This document shows, piece by piece, positions 16,715 through 25,297 of a DNA stretch of 64,000 bases. The notes beneath the pieces are model-generated. The model was not told where the DNA came from, did not search any database, and was given only the letters and a program-made list of their open reading frames with translations. This DNA is from Planococcus sp. CPCC 101016 (GTDB lineage Bacteria > Bacillota > Bacilli > Bacillales_A > Planococcaceae): contig NZ_VOHB01000002.1 in NCBI RefSeq assembly GCF_007859295.1, positions 682,001 through 746,000 of the forward strand. Reading direction: 5' to 3'. The translations under genes were made by a program, and so were the position numbers. Each line of letters opens with the position of its first letter. Positions within the stretch are counted from its first letter, which is position 1.

Positions 16715-16719
16715 CCAGT

Positions 16720-17358
16720 TTAAACAATTTCTTTTTGATTTGCGTTATTTTTTTCTAAAGATTCCAGCCGGCGTTCCATTGCCGACCGCTCATGCCGCTC
16801 TTCAACTTTAGCACCCAATGTTGTGATATAGGAAGCCATATCGTCAAATGAACCGATCCGTTCAGCGACGAGTTCAGGGCTCAGCACCTTGTCCATCTGG
16901 TGATGTGCGCGAGTCGCGTTTTCTTTGCCCATCAATTGCAGCTGCTTTACTTTCATATCTTTTACTTTATGCTTCATTTCTTCGTAGCGATGTTCCAGAC
17001 CCGTGAGTTCAGCAATGTTTTCATCCAGGTTACTCTGCAGCGTTTTGACGCGGTCACTATAAGCCTGCACTTCCATTGCGGCAAAGTCCGCAAGATCGGC
17101 TTCGCCTGAAGTCTCTGCCAATTCCAATTGGTTTTGGCGTTTGTCGAGCATAGCGGAAGCCTCAGCCAATTCTTTCTCCAGTTTACCATTCAGTTGAGAC
17201 TGGCGCTCAACCCATTTTCCTGTAGCGGTTGTTTGGTTTTCTGCTTCTGTGATGTAGCGGTTCAATAATGCGAGTGGATTTTTTTCCTCTTTTTTTGCAA
17301 CGACGGCATCCAAATCGGTTGCGACGGCAAATTTGAAACGGTCCCATAAAGTTGTCAT
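16720..17358 (-). CDS. liaH: PspA/IM30 family protein LiaH
   Basis: About 212 residues, almost entirely helical and highly charged. The N-terminal amphipathic helix (TLWDRFKFAVATDLDAVV) can bind membrane and the rest is a long coiled coil of PspA/IM30 type. Such proteins assemble into rings or rods on the inner face of the membrane to protect it from antibiotic damage. Two ATGs lie 6 nt apart; the second (17358) has the better spacing from AAGGAGG. It is co-transcribed with the LiaI-like gene and followed by a terminator. Confidence 0.9.
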   Translation of the reverse strand: MTTLWDRFKFAVATDLDAVVAKKEEKNPLALLNRYITEAENQTTATGKWVERQSQLNGKLEKELAEASAMLDKRQNQLELAETSGEADLADFAAMEVQAYSDRVKTLQSNLDENIAELTGLEHRYEEMKHKVKDMKVKQLQLMGKENATRAHHQMDKVLSPELVAERIGSFDDMASYITTLGAKVEERHERSAMERRLESLEKNNANQKEIV

Positions 17359-17371
17359 AGTCATTTCCTCC

Positions 17372-17719
17372 TTATTTGTTTAATTTGTTCCATTGCTGTT
17401 CAAAGTTCGTAAATGGATCGCTTTCTTTTACAGCTGCTACAGAAACGCTTTGGCCATTCCATTGGCGATAGATCATCCACAAAGCAGCAAGAGCGGCAAC
17501 GCCGATCAAAGCCGGCACATTCGAGATGGCTGCGAGTCCCCCAAGGACTCCGACAAATGCCCACCAAACTTTTGCCAATGTCGAGATGCTTCTTAAGTAG
17601 TAATGCACCCCTGCGTATACGACTAGCAGGGATACTGCCAATCCAATGATGGGTCCCAGATTGGAAAGGGCGACGATTCCGGCAATGATGCCGAGGGTGA
17701 TTAACCAAAATTTGTTCAT
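17372..17719 (-). CDS. liaI: LiaI-like small membrane protein
   Basis: About 115 residues with four short hydrophobic segments (about 3-40 and 50-85) and a polar C-terminus ending FEQQWNKLNK. The family is also seen as lmo0954-type proteins. A TTG at 17737 would begin inside the ribosome binding sequence GAGAGGAGG, so the ATG at 17719 is the start. It is the first gene of the operon, 13 nt before liaH. In B. subtilis LiaI anchors LiaH at the membrane; the same role here is inferred. Confidence 0.8.
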   Translation of the reverse strand: MNKFWLITLGIIAGIVALSNLGPIIGLAVSLLVVYAGVHYYLRSISTLAKVWWAFVGVLGGLAAISNVPALIGVAALAALWMIYRQWNGQSVSVAAVKESDPFTNFEQQWNKLNK

Positions 17720-17737
17720 CTTTTTTCCTCCTCTCAA

Positions 17738-17964
17738 TTTCTAACCTAATCATACTAAGCCGGCACATTTTTCAATACGGTCTCTGACTGCATCTTTTAC
17801 TAGGTCCTGAGGCGTAGAAACATCTAAACTTTTGGAGATGGGTTAGTTCAGGAGTTCTTCTGCGAAATAGTGACAGCTAAAATGCTATAATGTTTTTTGC
17901 CACATTGAAAATAATGAACTTATTACATACGGTCCATCTTATAAAGAAGAAAGAGGCGTTTTTT
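17738..17964. promoter_or_regulatory. Divergent intergenic region of lia operon and metallophosphoesterase
   Basis: On the plus strand TGCTATAAT (17883-17891) is an extended -10 for the metallophosphoesterase, consistent with a start at 17965 rather than upstream. On the minus strand TTGAAA and TATGAT about 15 bp apart could be the lia promoter. An imperfect inverted repeat (TCCTGA 17805-17810 with TCAGGA 17848-17853, and CATCT with AGATG inside) is present. No LiaR box could be assigned with certainty. Confidence 0.45.
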
Positions 17965-19053
17965 ATGAAAATACTGACTGGCATCGGTGGTGCTTTATTT
18001 ATATATACAGGGATTATCGGGTATCTTGGCTGGGCTGTCTATACTTGGCTAGATAGTTTCACAGATGGAATGAATCCTTGGATTTTCGCGATTTTTTGGG
18101 TGATTTTTGCTTATAGCTATATCATTGGGAGGCTCGGCCATAAATGGCTTGGCTTTACGATTCTCGGTTCTTATTGGTTTGCTTTTCTGCAGTATGCAAT
18201 TCTTCTGATTCCTGCCGCAAATGTGATTGTGCTATTGGTGAACTTCACCAATGATGTGTTTATAATCGGTTCAGTAACAGCGGTTATTTTACTGCTGATC
18301 TTCATTGCTGGCACTTATTTAGCCTACAGTCCGGTCGTCCGAACTTTAGAGATTACGGTGGATGGAGAAGAGAAAGAGCCTCTTCATATGGTGGTCGGTT
18401 CTGATTTTCATTTAGGTGTTTTATCGGGGAAAAGACATTTGAAACGTTTTGTTGAAAAGGCCAATTCGCTCAATCCAGATGTCGTATTTTTAGCAGGAGA
18501 CCTGGTGGATGATGATCCAATCTGGTATGCGCGATATGGCATGTCAGAGGTGATGGAACAATTGAATCCTTCCCTTGGGGTTTACGGCGTGTTAGGGAAT
18601 CATGAGTATTATGGCAAGAAAATTCCGTTATTGGTTCGGATCATGGAAAAATCGGGAGTGAATATCCTGAGAGATGAAACTATTCTGGTGGCAAATCGTT
18701 TTTATTTGACGGGGCGTGAAGACCGGACAAACGGCAAACGGCATCCATTGTCTCAGCTCAAGCCAGATAAAGGAAGCCTGCCCTGGATTGTTATGGACCA
18801 TACGCCGTCCGACTTGAAAGCACCGTCTCAATTAGGGGCAGATTTTCATATGTCAGGACACACCCATAAAGGCCAGATGTGGCCCAATCATTTATTAACG
18901 AAGAGGATTTTTGAACTGGATTACGGATACCGGTTAATAGAGAAGACACATTTTTTGGTATCTTCAGGATTCGGATTCTGGGGACCTCCTTTGCGTATCG
19001 GAAGCCGCTCAGAATTATGGTCGGTAACGATGAATTTCCGCCCAACTTCTTAA
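17965..19053 (+). CDS. Membrane-anchored metallophosphoesterase
   Basis: About 362 residues. The first 130 contain four membrane helices. The rest is a calcineurin-like phosphoesterase with metal ligands in DFHLG, AGDLVDD, GVLGNHEYY, a histidine in MDHTP and SGHTHKGQ. It is similar to YkuE/YaeI-type membrane phosphodiesterases; the substrate is unknown. The open frame extends to 17890, but the ATG at 17965 with AAGAGGCG is preferred. It is 13 nt upstream of a DedA gene, so the pair is probably co-transcribed. Confidence 0.85.
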   Translation: MKILTGIGGALFIYTGIIGYLGWAVYTWLDSFTDGMNPWIFAIFWVIFAYSYIIGRLGHKWLGFTILGSYWFAFLQYAILLIPAANVIVLLVNFTNDVFIIGSVTAVILLLIFIAGTYLAYSPVVRTLEITVDGEEKEPLHMVVGSDFHLGVLSGKRHLKRFVEKANSLNPDVVFLAGDLVDDDPIWYARYGMSEVMEQLNPSLGVYGVLGNHEYYGKKIPLLVRIMEKSGVNILRDETILVANRFYLTGREDRTNGKRHPLSQLKPDKGSLPWIVMDHTPSDLKAPSQLGADFHMSGHTHKGQMWPNHLLTKRIFELDYGYRLIEKTHFLVSSGFGFWGPPLRIGSRSELWSVTMNFRPTS

Positions 19054-19066
19054 GAGGAGTGTTTAA

Positions 19067-19678
19067 ATGGAAGAATGGATTACGTCGGTCATGTCGGATT
19101 ACGGTTATTTCGGTATCTTTTTGCTTATTATGTTAGAGAATATTTTCCCTCCCATTCCATCTGAAGTAATTTTGACGGTCGGCGGCTTTATGACAACGAC
19201 TACTGCAATGACTATACCAGGCGTGATTTTGGCATCGACTGCCGGTTCGGTTATTGGGGCGGTCTTGTTATATGGTGTCGGGTTGCTGCTGGATGTGGAG
19301 CGGCTGGAAAAAATAGTAGACAAGTACGGCAATTGGCTGCGTGTGAAAAGGGAAGATATACATAAAGCAGATGCCTGGTTCGATCGTTTCGGAATCTGGA
19401 CGGTGTTTTTTGGCCGGCTGATTCCGGTGGTTCGCAGCTTGATCTCTATTCCGGCTGGCATGTCGAATATGAGGTTCTGGCTGTTCATTACTTTCACCAC
19501 CATTGGCACACTTCTTTGGAATACGGTGTTGGTATTTGTAGGTGAAGCGGTGGGCGATAACCGAGAACAGATCATGCGCCAATTGGAGCTGTATTCCAAT
19601 GTGGTTTATGCTTTAATCGGGATTGCGGTCATTGCCGCTGTCTGGTATTACATCAAAAAAATCCGAGCACGGAACTAA
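19067..19678 (+). CDS. DedA/SNARE-associated family membrane protein
   Basis: A 203-residue protein with about five helices and the DedA signature FFGRLIPVVRSLISIPAGM near residue 112. The ENIFPPIPSEVI segment at residue 25 is also typical. Members of this family flip lipid carriers such as undecaprenyl phosphate or phosphatidylethanolamine. Which lipid this one moves cannot be told from sequence. It starts with AGAGGAG after the phosphoesterase and ends in a terminator. Confidence 0.9.
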   Translation: MEEWITSVMSDYGYFGIFLLIMLENIFPPIPSEVILTVGGFMTTTTAMTIPGVILASTAGSVIGAVLLYGVGLLLDVERLEKIVDKYGNWLRVKREDIHKADAWFDRFGIWTVFFGRLIPVVRSLISIPAGMSNMRFWLFITFTTIGTLLWNTVLVFVGEAVGDNREQIMRQLELYSNVVYALIGIAVIAAVWYYIKKIRARN

Positions 19679-19682
19679 CAGG

Positions 19683-19712
19683 AAACTGCTGGCAATTGCC
19701 CGCAGTTTTTTT
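19683..19712 (+). terminator. Terminator after dedA
   Basis: AAACTGC / GCAGTTT stem with an inner GGC/GCC extension, then a T run. Confidence 0.8.
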
Positions 19713-19744
19713 AATTGTTATAATTATGGAATAATAAAGGAGAG

Positions 19745-19786
19745 CTTCAATTAGCGAAGAGTCTGTAGTCCTTCGCTAATTGAAAG
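19745..19786. promoter_or_regulatory. 14-bp perfect inverted repeat upstream of the hydroxyacid dehydrogenase
   Basis: TTCAATTAGCGAAG (19746-19759) and CTTCGCTAATTGAA (19771-19784) around an 11-nt loop. No T run follows on the plus strand, so it is not a simple terminator there. It lies about 100 bp before the next gene. It could be a leader hairpin, an operator or a small repeat. Confidence 0.5.
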
Positions 19787-19882
19787 TCGATCTAATCGGA
19801 CTTTTGTGGTCAGTGGATTTTCCGTTTTCTAATAGCGGGGTCATACTGTTCATTAAAGCAAGATAAAGGATGGAGGATTCTA

Positions 19883-20833
19883 ATGAAGCCAATCGTATTT
19901 ATCACGCAAAAGTTACCGGATCAAGCAGTAGCCGGATTGGTAGAACAGTATGAAGTCCGGATGTGGCCGGAAGAAGAGACCCATGCACCGCGCGAGAAAT
20001 TACTCGAAGAAGCGAAAGAGGCACACGCCCTTTGGACGATGTTGTCTGATCAGGTGGACAGTGAAGTGTTCGAAACGGCACCTAACCTGAAGATTGTCAG
20101 CAATCTGGCAGTCGGCTATAACAACATCGACTTGGAGGCAGCGAGGAAGCATGGAGTGACGATTACCAATACACCAGACGTTTTGACTGAATCCACTGCT
20201 GATCTGACATTTGCTTTATTGCTGGCAACAGCCCGCCGAATCATTGAAGCGGAAAAAACAGTACGCTCCGGCGAATGGAAATCATGGACGCCGATGGGAA
20301 TGACTGGACAGAACGTAGGGGGCGCTATGCTTGGAATTATCGGGATGGGCCGAATCGGTGAAGCGGTGGCTCAGCGTGCCAAGGGCTTTGGTATGGATAT
20401 CTTATACCACAACCGGACACGCAGAAGCCTGGAGGATGTTCGCTATGCCGAGTTTGAGGAATTATTGAAGGTCTCGGATTATGTAGTGATCATGACACCG
20501 CTGACTCCGGAAACCAAAGGGATGATTGGTGCAGATGAATTGGCATTGATGAAAGAGACGGCCTGTCTGATTAATGTAGCCAGAGGCGGAATCGTCGATG
20601 AGATGGCTTTATACGAAGCGCTGAAGGCGAAAAAAATCTGGGGAGCAGGCCTTGATGTATTCGAGCAGGAACCGGTGCCGTTGGACCATCCGTTGCTGAC
20701 GCTGCCGAATGTGACAGTATTGCCGCATATTGGCAGTGCAACGGTTCAGACCCGGTTGGAAATGATGGCATTAAATGCCGAAGCGATTCAGGCCTGCCTG
20801 GAAAATCGATCAGTGAAAAATAGGGTCTGCTGA
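19883..20833 (+). CDS. D-isomer 2-hydroxyacid dehydrogenase (glyoxylate/hydroxypyruvate reductase-like)
   Basis: A 316-residue NAD(P)-dependent oxidoreductase. The central Rossmann domain has GIIGMGRIGEAVA (about 151-163). The catalytic residues are an Arg in NVARGG, a Glu in FEQEP and a His in LPHIGSAT, all intact. The pattern fits glyoxylate/hydroxypyruvate reductases (GhrB, YvcT-like) better than D-lactate dehydrogenase; substrate is inferred. It starts with ATGGAGG and is monocistronic, with a terminator 14 nt after the stop. Confidence 0.87.
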   Translation: MKPIVFITQKLPDQAVAGLVEQYEVRMWPEEETHAPREKLLEEAKEAHALWTMLSDQVDSEVFETAPNLKIVSNLAVGYNNIDLEAARKHGVTITNTPDVLTESTADLTFALLLATARRIIEAEKTVRSGEWKSWTPMGMTGQNVGGAMLGIIGMGRIGEAVAQRAKGFGMDILYHNRTRRSLEDVRYAEFEELLKVSDYVVIMTPLTPETKGMIGADELALMKETACLINVARGGIVDEMALYEALKAKKIWGAGLDVFEQEPVPLDHPLLTLPNVTVLPHIGSATVQTRLEMMALNAEAIQACLENRSVKNRVC

Positions 20834-20846
20834 TCAAAAGTATTAA

Positions 20847-20878
20847 GAAAGGCAGCTGCCATGCAGCTGTCTTTTTTT
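20847..20878 (+). terminator. Terminator after the hydroxyacid dehydrogenase
   Basis: GGCAGCTGC / GCAGCTGTC stem with a CAT loop, then seven Ts. Confidence 0.85.
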
Positions 20879-21075
20879 GAAACTCAGAAACGGATAGATG
20901 CAATACATAAGATGGGCTTGCAGAAAAATTCAATATTTGCAAAAGGCTGCTCGCAGCGGTCCTGCTTTTCTGATTCGGCAAAAGTTGAAGTTTGCCGTTA
21001 TTTATTGTAAAATGATTGAGGTTTTTACTGCCTTTTTGGTACGAGAACAAATTGAAGAAATAGGAGGTATGATTC

Positions 21076-22038
21076 ATGCAAAATCATACACACAACGTTC
21101 TGCTTTACTACTTATATACACCAATTGAAAATCCTGAGGCGTTTGCGGCTGAACATTTGGCAGCATGCAAAGAGCTTGAGTTGAAAGGCCGTATTCTCGT
21201 TTCTGAAGAAGGCATCAATGGCACATGTTCAGGAACAATTGAACAGACGGAAGCTTATATGGAACTGTTAAAAAACGACACGCGCTTCTCAGATATCGTT
21301 TTTAAAATCGATGCTGCTGAAGGACATGCGTTTAAAAAAATGCACGTCCGAGCGAAAAAAGAAATCGTTCATCTTGGACTGGAAGAAGACATCAACCCGA
21401 ACGAACTGACGGGTACTTATTTGGAGCCAGTTGAATTCTATAAGCAAATGCAAGAACAGGATACCATCGTTTTGGATGCCCGCAATGATTACGAATACGA
21501 TCTTGGCCATTTCCGCAACTCGGTCCGTCCGGATATCGAAAACTTCCGGGATCTGCCGGAATGGATCCGTGACAATAAAGAACAATTTGAAGGCAAGAAA
21601 ATTTTGACGTATTGCACAGGCGGCATTCGCTGCGAAAAATTCTCGGGCTGGCTGAAAAAAGAAGGCTTCGAGGACGTTGCCCAGTTACACGGCGGCATCG
21701 TTACGTACGGCAAAGACCCTGAAGTAAAAGGGGATCTTTGGGACGGACAATTATACGTGTTTGATGAGCGTATCGCTGTGCCGGTAAACCAACTGGAACA
21801 CACGATTGTTGGAAAAGATCATTTTACAGGCGAGCCTTGCGAACGCTACGTAAACTGCGCAAACCCGGATTGCAATGCGAAGATTTTGGCTTCTGAGGAA
21901 AATGAACATAAATACATGCGTTCATGTTCAGATGAATGCCGAGAGCATCCGCGCAACCGCTATGCTTTTGAACACGGCTTGACCGGGGAACAGGTACAGG
22001 CGCGTTTGGATGCATTGAAGGAAACCACAACCAGCTAA
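21076..22038 (+). CDS. trhO: tRNA uridine(34) hydroxylase TrhO (rhodanese family)
   Basis: A 320-residue protein predicted to hydroxylate wobble uridine 34 in some tRNAs. An N-terminal acylphosphatase-like domain (about 8-95) is followed by a rhodanese domain (about 125-220) with active-site Cys180 in [11 protein letters not shown]-terminal cysteine-rich segment ([10 protein letters not shown] and [12 protein letters not shown]) probably binds metal. Length and domain order match YbfQ/YceA. It starts with AGGAGG and ends in a terminator. Confidence 0.92.
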   Translation: MQNHTHNVLLYYLYTPIENPEAFAAEHLAACKELELKGRILVSEEGINGTCSGTIEQTEAYMELLKNDTRFSDIVFKIDAAEGHAFKKMHVRAKKEIVHLGLEEDINPNELTGTYLEPVEFYKQMQEQDTIVLDARNDYEYDLGHFRNSVRPDIENFRDLPEWIRDNKEQFEGKKILTYCTGGIRCEKFSGWLKKEGFEDVAQLHGGIVTYGKDPEVKGDLWDGQLYVFDERIAVPVNQLEHTIVGKDHFTGEPCERYVNCANPDCNAKILASEENEHKYMRSCSDECREHPRNRYAFEHGLTGEQVQARLDALKETTTS

Positions 22039-22041
22039 TGC

Positions 22042-22074
22042 AAAAACGCCTCCATTTTCTAGGAGGCGTTTTTA
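22042..22074. terminator. Bidirectional terminator between trhO and tctA
   Basis: AACGCCTCC / GGAGGCGTT stem with an 8-nt loop, flanked by A and T runs; converging genes. Confidence 0.88.
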
Positions 22075-22097
22075 TATTGGCTAAAAGCTACTAACTA

Positions 22098-23624
22098 TTA
22101 ATCTTCTTCATTCAACACAATCGTGCGGCCTTTCAATTTAAGCATCAATGGAATCAGCAGCCAAGCGGCAGCCACAATAAGCAGAATTAAAGACAAGGGC
22201 TTAGTGAAGAAAATCATAAACTCGCCATTTGAAATAGTCAAAGCTCTGCGAAGATTATTTTCAATCATTGGTCCCAGCACTAGAGCCAAAACGAGAGGCG
22301 CCACAGGAAAATCATTCTTAACCAGCAAGTAGCCTAAAATTCCGCAAGCAAGCAAAAGTAAAAGATCGAATGTGGTGTATTGGACCGCATATACGCCAAA
22401 GAAAGAAATCGCGATAATGATCGGCAGTAAATATTTTTTGGGTGTTTCAATAATTTTGGCGAATACTTTGACAAGCGGCATGTTCAAGATCAACAGCATC
22501 AAGTTCCCGACAAACATACTGGCGATAAGGCCCCATGCCACTTCTGGGTGATCATCAAACAATAATGGGCCAGGTTGAATATTGTACATAATAAGTGCGC
22601 CCATTAAGATTGCAGTAGTCCCAGAACCAGGAATTCCCAATGTCAGAAGGGGAATCATAGCGCCGCCTGATGCAGCATTATTGGCTGATTCTGGACCTGC
22701 AACCCCGGCAATTGCGCCTGTTCCGAATTTTTCAGGTGTTTTGCTGAATTTTTTTTCAGCAATATACGAGAAGAAAGAGGCAAGAGTAGCGCCAGCGCCT
22801 GGAAGTACGCCAATAAAAAATCCAAGAAGAGAACCCCGCATGATCGGTTTAGCACTTTCTTTCAAGTCTTGTCTGGTAGGGAGGATCCGGCCGATCTTGG
22901 CAATAGTCCCATCTTCGTGTTCACGTTCTAAAATGGTTTTGAAAACCTCCCCCAATGCAAACAGTCCGACTGCGATTGTCAAAAATTCAAGACCGGAATA
23001 CAGAATTGGCAGGTCGTAAGTAAATCGCGCAATTCCGGAAACAGCATCAATGCCGATTGTTCCAAGCATCAACCCGAACACGGTCATCATCAATGCCTTA
23101 GTCATGGACTTCCCGGCTAATCCGCTTACGGCAGCAAGACCGAGCAGCATAAGCGAGAAGTATTCGGCTGGACCGAACTGAAGTGCCACATTGGACAGCG
23201 GTTCTGCCAATAATACGAGACCGATCAAAGATACGATCCCCGCGGCAAATGAACCGATTGCGGCAATCGATAAAGCCGCTCCGGCTCGTCCCTGACGCGC
23301 CATCTGGTAGCCATCAAGGGTTGTCACAACGGAAGACGATTCTCCGGGTGTGTTCAACAGGATAGAGGTAGTTGAGCCGCCATACATAGCGCCATAGTAG
23401 ACGCCAGCCAACAAGATGATGGAACTTGCAGCTGCAGCTTCTGTCGGCATGCCTGAAGTGATGGTTGCTGTTACGGGAATAAGGAGAGCAACACCGCTCA
23501 TCGGCCCGATGCCCGGCAATACGCCGACCGCCGTTCCAATAAGCACGCCTACGAAGGCAAAAAGAATGTTTTGCCACTGGAATGCGATGCTGAACCCATC
23601 CATTAAAAATTGTAATGTACTCAT
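22098..23624 (-). CDS. tctA: Tripartite tricarboxylate transporter large permease TctA
   Basis: About 508 residues with 10-12 membrane helices, the main channel subunit of a TTT-family importer. The hallmark GxxxGxLPGIGPMSG motif is near residue 35, and a second GVLPGAGATLASFFSY motif lies near 275. Two ATGs occur; the one at 23624 has proper spacing from AAAGGCGG. It is the last gene of tctC-tctB-tctA. Its neighbours are a CitA/CitB-type two-component system, so a citrate-like tricarboxylate is the likely substrate. Confidence 0.92.
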   Translation of the reverse strand: MSTLQFLMDGFSIAFQWQNILFAFVGVLIGTAVGVLPGIGPMSGVALLIPVTATITSGMPTEAAAASSIILLAGVYYGAMYGGSTTSILLNTPGESSSVVTTLDGYQMARQGRAGAALSIAAIGSFAAGIVSLIGLVLLAEPLSNVALQFGPAEYFSLMLLGLAAVSGLAGKSMTKALMMTVFGLMLGTIGIDAVSGIARFTYDLPILYSGLEFLTIAVGLFALGEVFKTILEREHEDGTIAKIGRILPTRQDLKESAKPIMRGSLLGFFIGVLPGAGATLASFFSYIAEKKFSKTPEKFGTGAIAGVAGPESANNAASGGAMIPLLTLGIPGSGTTAILMGALIMYNIQPGPLLFDDHPEVAWGLIASMFVGNLMLLILNMPLVKVFAKIIETPKKYLLPIIIAISFFGVYAVQYTTFDLLLLLACGILGYLLVKNDFPVAPLVLALVLGPMIENNLRRALTISNGEFMIFFTKPLSLILLIVAAAWLLIPLMLKLKGRTIVLNEED

Positions 23625-23642
23625 GGCCATCCGCCTTTCGTT

Positions 23643-24092
23643 TTAAAATTCTGGGAATCCCGGGAGTGAACCGCCGAGAAACTCGGCAAAAAGATAATAG
23701 ACACCGAATGAAAATGCAGTGGCAATGACCAATGTTTGAAGCCATTTTCCGCTTTCCATCGTTTGAAATGCGATGACCAAAAACAAGAATGTAGTAATAA
23801 CATAGCCAAGCGGCTCTAAGAGGGCTGCATACAAAACAGCGCTAGAGAAAATGATGAAGAACTTTTTGTATTTAACCGGACCTTCATTTTTTGTACCGGC
23901 TTCATAACGAAAAGTTTCGTATAAGAGTCGAGCGCTTAAGAGAATCAATATAGAGCCTAACCCAATCGGAAAAATGTCCGGACCAACTTCTGAACCATAA
24001 GAACTTTCGGATATTCGCTGGCTCTCTATGACAAATAAAAGGCCAATCAGTAAAAAAATAATGCCGGCTGATCGATCAAAGGTTTTACTCAT
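23643..24092 (-). CDS. tctB: Tripartite tricarboxylate transporter small subunit TctB
   Basis: A 149-residue protein with four helices and the TctB-type N-terminus (IFLLIGLLFVIESQ). It is the small membrane subunit that pairs with TctA. The start has AAAAGGAGTG. It lies 18 nt upstream of tctA and about 50 bp downstream of tctC, with an intercistronic hairpin between. Confidence 0.88.
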   Translation of the reverse strand: MSKTFDRSAGIIFLLIGLLFVIESQRISESSYGSEVGPDIFPIGLGSILILLSARLLYETFRYEAGTKNEGPVKYKKFFIIFSSAVLYAALLEPLGYVITTFLFLVIAFQTMESGKWLQTLVIATAFSFGVYYLFAEFLGGSLPGFPEF

Positions 24093-24111
24093 AGTCTTTC
24101 ACTCCTTTTAA

Positions 24112-24141
24112 ATTAGAAAACGGCCGAAGCCGTTTTTCTAA
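24112..24141 (-). terminator. UUCG-capped hairpin between tctC and tctB
   Basis: On the minus strand ATTAGAAAAACGGC-TTCG-GCCGTTTTCTAAT forms a stem closed by a C(UUCG)G tetraloop. It starts next to the tctC stop and is followed by only a weak T stretch. It looks suited to partial termination or to protecting tctC mRNA, giving more binding protein than permease. Confidence 0.65.
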
Positions 24142-25161
24142 TTATTTTTGCATGTCAAGTGCTGTCAACAGTTCAACAATCAGTTGTTCCTGATTTTTCA
24201 AATATTCTTCAAAGTCTTCGCCGTTTTTATATTCACTTTGCCAACCATTCCGTTCAAGCTCTTGCTTCCATTCCTCACTGTTAGACAGTTCTTCCAGCTT
24301 TTCTGACCAGTAGTTGTAAGCAGTGTCTGACATGTTCTTAGGGCCAAAAATGCCCCGCCAGATAGTGAATTCAGTATCGATGCCTTCTTCTTTGAACGTC
24401 GGGATTTCGCTAAGCTCGCCTTCTAAGCGTTCAGGAGCGCTCACTGCCAATACGCGAACATCGCCGGATTTCATGTATTCCCCAATTGTAGAGGCATCTG
24501 TTGCAATGACATCCGCGTTGTCTCCAAGCAATGCAGCAACAGCTTCCCCTCCGCCGTCATAAGAAACGTACTTTACTGATTTTGGGTCGATGCCGTATTC
24601 AAATGCCGGTAAAATACCCACCAGGTGATCCATTGAACCGGGAGCAGAACCGCCGGCAAATGTGACGGCTGTAGGATCCGCTTTTACAGCATCAAGCACA
24701 TCAGTCAAGGTCTGAAATTCAGAATCTGCACGAACAACAATCGCGCCGTAATCGCGTGTCAATTGTGCAAGTGGGGTGGTGTCTTTATAGCCAAATGGGC
24801 TGTTTCCTTCAGCTTTATTGTTGTTGATGAGAATTGGTGGAGACTTTACTAGGAGCATGTGGTCATTATCGACTTCTTTTGTTGCGTATTCCGCCATATA
24901 AACAGCTCCGCCACCGCCAGGTTTGTTTTCGACCATAATCGGTTCTTCGATCAATCCTGTATTATTCATCGTTTTTGCAATTGCCCGTGCCGTTAAATCC
25001 CATCCGCCTCCAGCTCCAGAAGGTGCTACGATGGTTAATCCGCGTTCAGGGTAATCCGCTGCGGCAGTTTCACCAGCTTGCGAACTTTCTTCAGAAGAAC
25101 AAGCAGCAAGACCCATCGCTAAAATCCCGGCAAGAGAAACAGAAATCCATTTTTTAAACAT
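24142..25161 (-). CDS. tctC: Tripartite tricarboxylate transporter substrate-binding lipoprotein TctC
   Basis: About 339 residues. The lipoprotein signal peptide ends GLAACSS with the lipidated Cys at about 21, followed by a Bug-type binding domain starting YPERGLTIVAPSGAGGGWD, the usual loop that contacts carboxylates. Two ATGs are possible; 25161 is spaced better from AAAAGGGG. It is first in the operon and captures substrate outside the cell. Citrate or a related tricarboxylate is inferred from the neighbouring two-component system. Confidence 0.9.
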   Translation of the reverse strand: MFKKWISVSLAGILAMGLAACSSEESSQAGETAAADYPERGLTIVAPSGAGGGWDLTARAIAKTMNNTGLIEEPIMVENKPGGGGAVYMAEYATKEVDNDHMLLVKSPPILINNNKAEGNSPFGYKDTTPLAQLTRDYGAIVVRADSEFQTLTDVLDAVKADPTAVTFAGGSAPGSMDHLVGILPAFEYGIDPKSVKYVSYDGGGEAVAALLGDNADVIATDASTIGEYMKSGDVRVLAVSAPERLEGELSEIPTFKEEGIDTEFTIWRGIFGPKNMSDTAYNYWSEKLEELSNSEEWKQELERNGWQSEYKNGEDFEEYLKNQEQLIVELLTALDMQK

Positions 25162-25186
25162 ACAATTCATCCCCTTTTATGATAGT

Positions 25187-25214
25187 AAAAAGACAGCGCT
25201 TTCAGCGCTGTCTT
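25187..25214 (-). terminator. Hairpin between the response regulator and tctC, with a cre-like core
   Basis: A perfect 11-bp stem AAGACAGCGCT / AGCGCTGTCTT with a GAA loop, followed by TTTT on the minus strand. It can end the kinase/regulator transcript. It also contains TGAAAGCGCTGTCT (25191-25204, minus strand), 13 of 14 positions of the CcpA box. Only 26 bp separate it from the tctC start, so it must lie in the tctC leader whatever promoter is used. Confidence 0.75.
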
Positions 25215-25297
25215 AAACTTATCAGAATAGGTGCTAAATCCAATGTTTATAGTCATAAGGTGGATAATGCACATAATGTTAATACTGTTCATAAAAC

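Noticed and set aside
17805..17853. The imperfect inverted repeat upstream of the lia operon as a LiaR box
   Set aside because: The arms are short and separated by long unpaired stretches, and I could not match it to a known LiaR or VraR site with confidence.
22582..23019. A 145-codon plus-strand ORF opposite tctA
   Set aside because: Its proline- and alanine-rich composition is that of a shadow of the membrane protein on the other strand.
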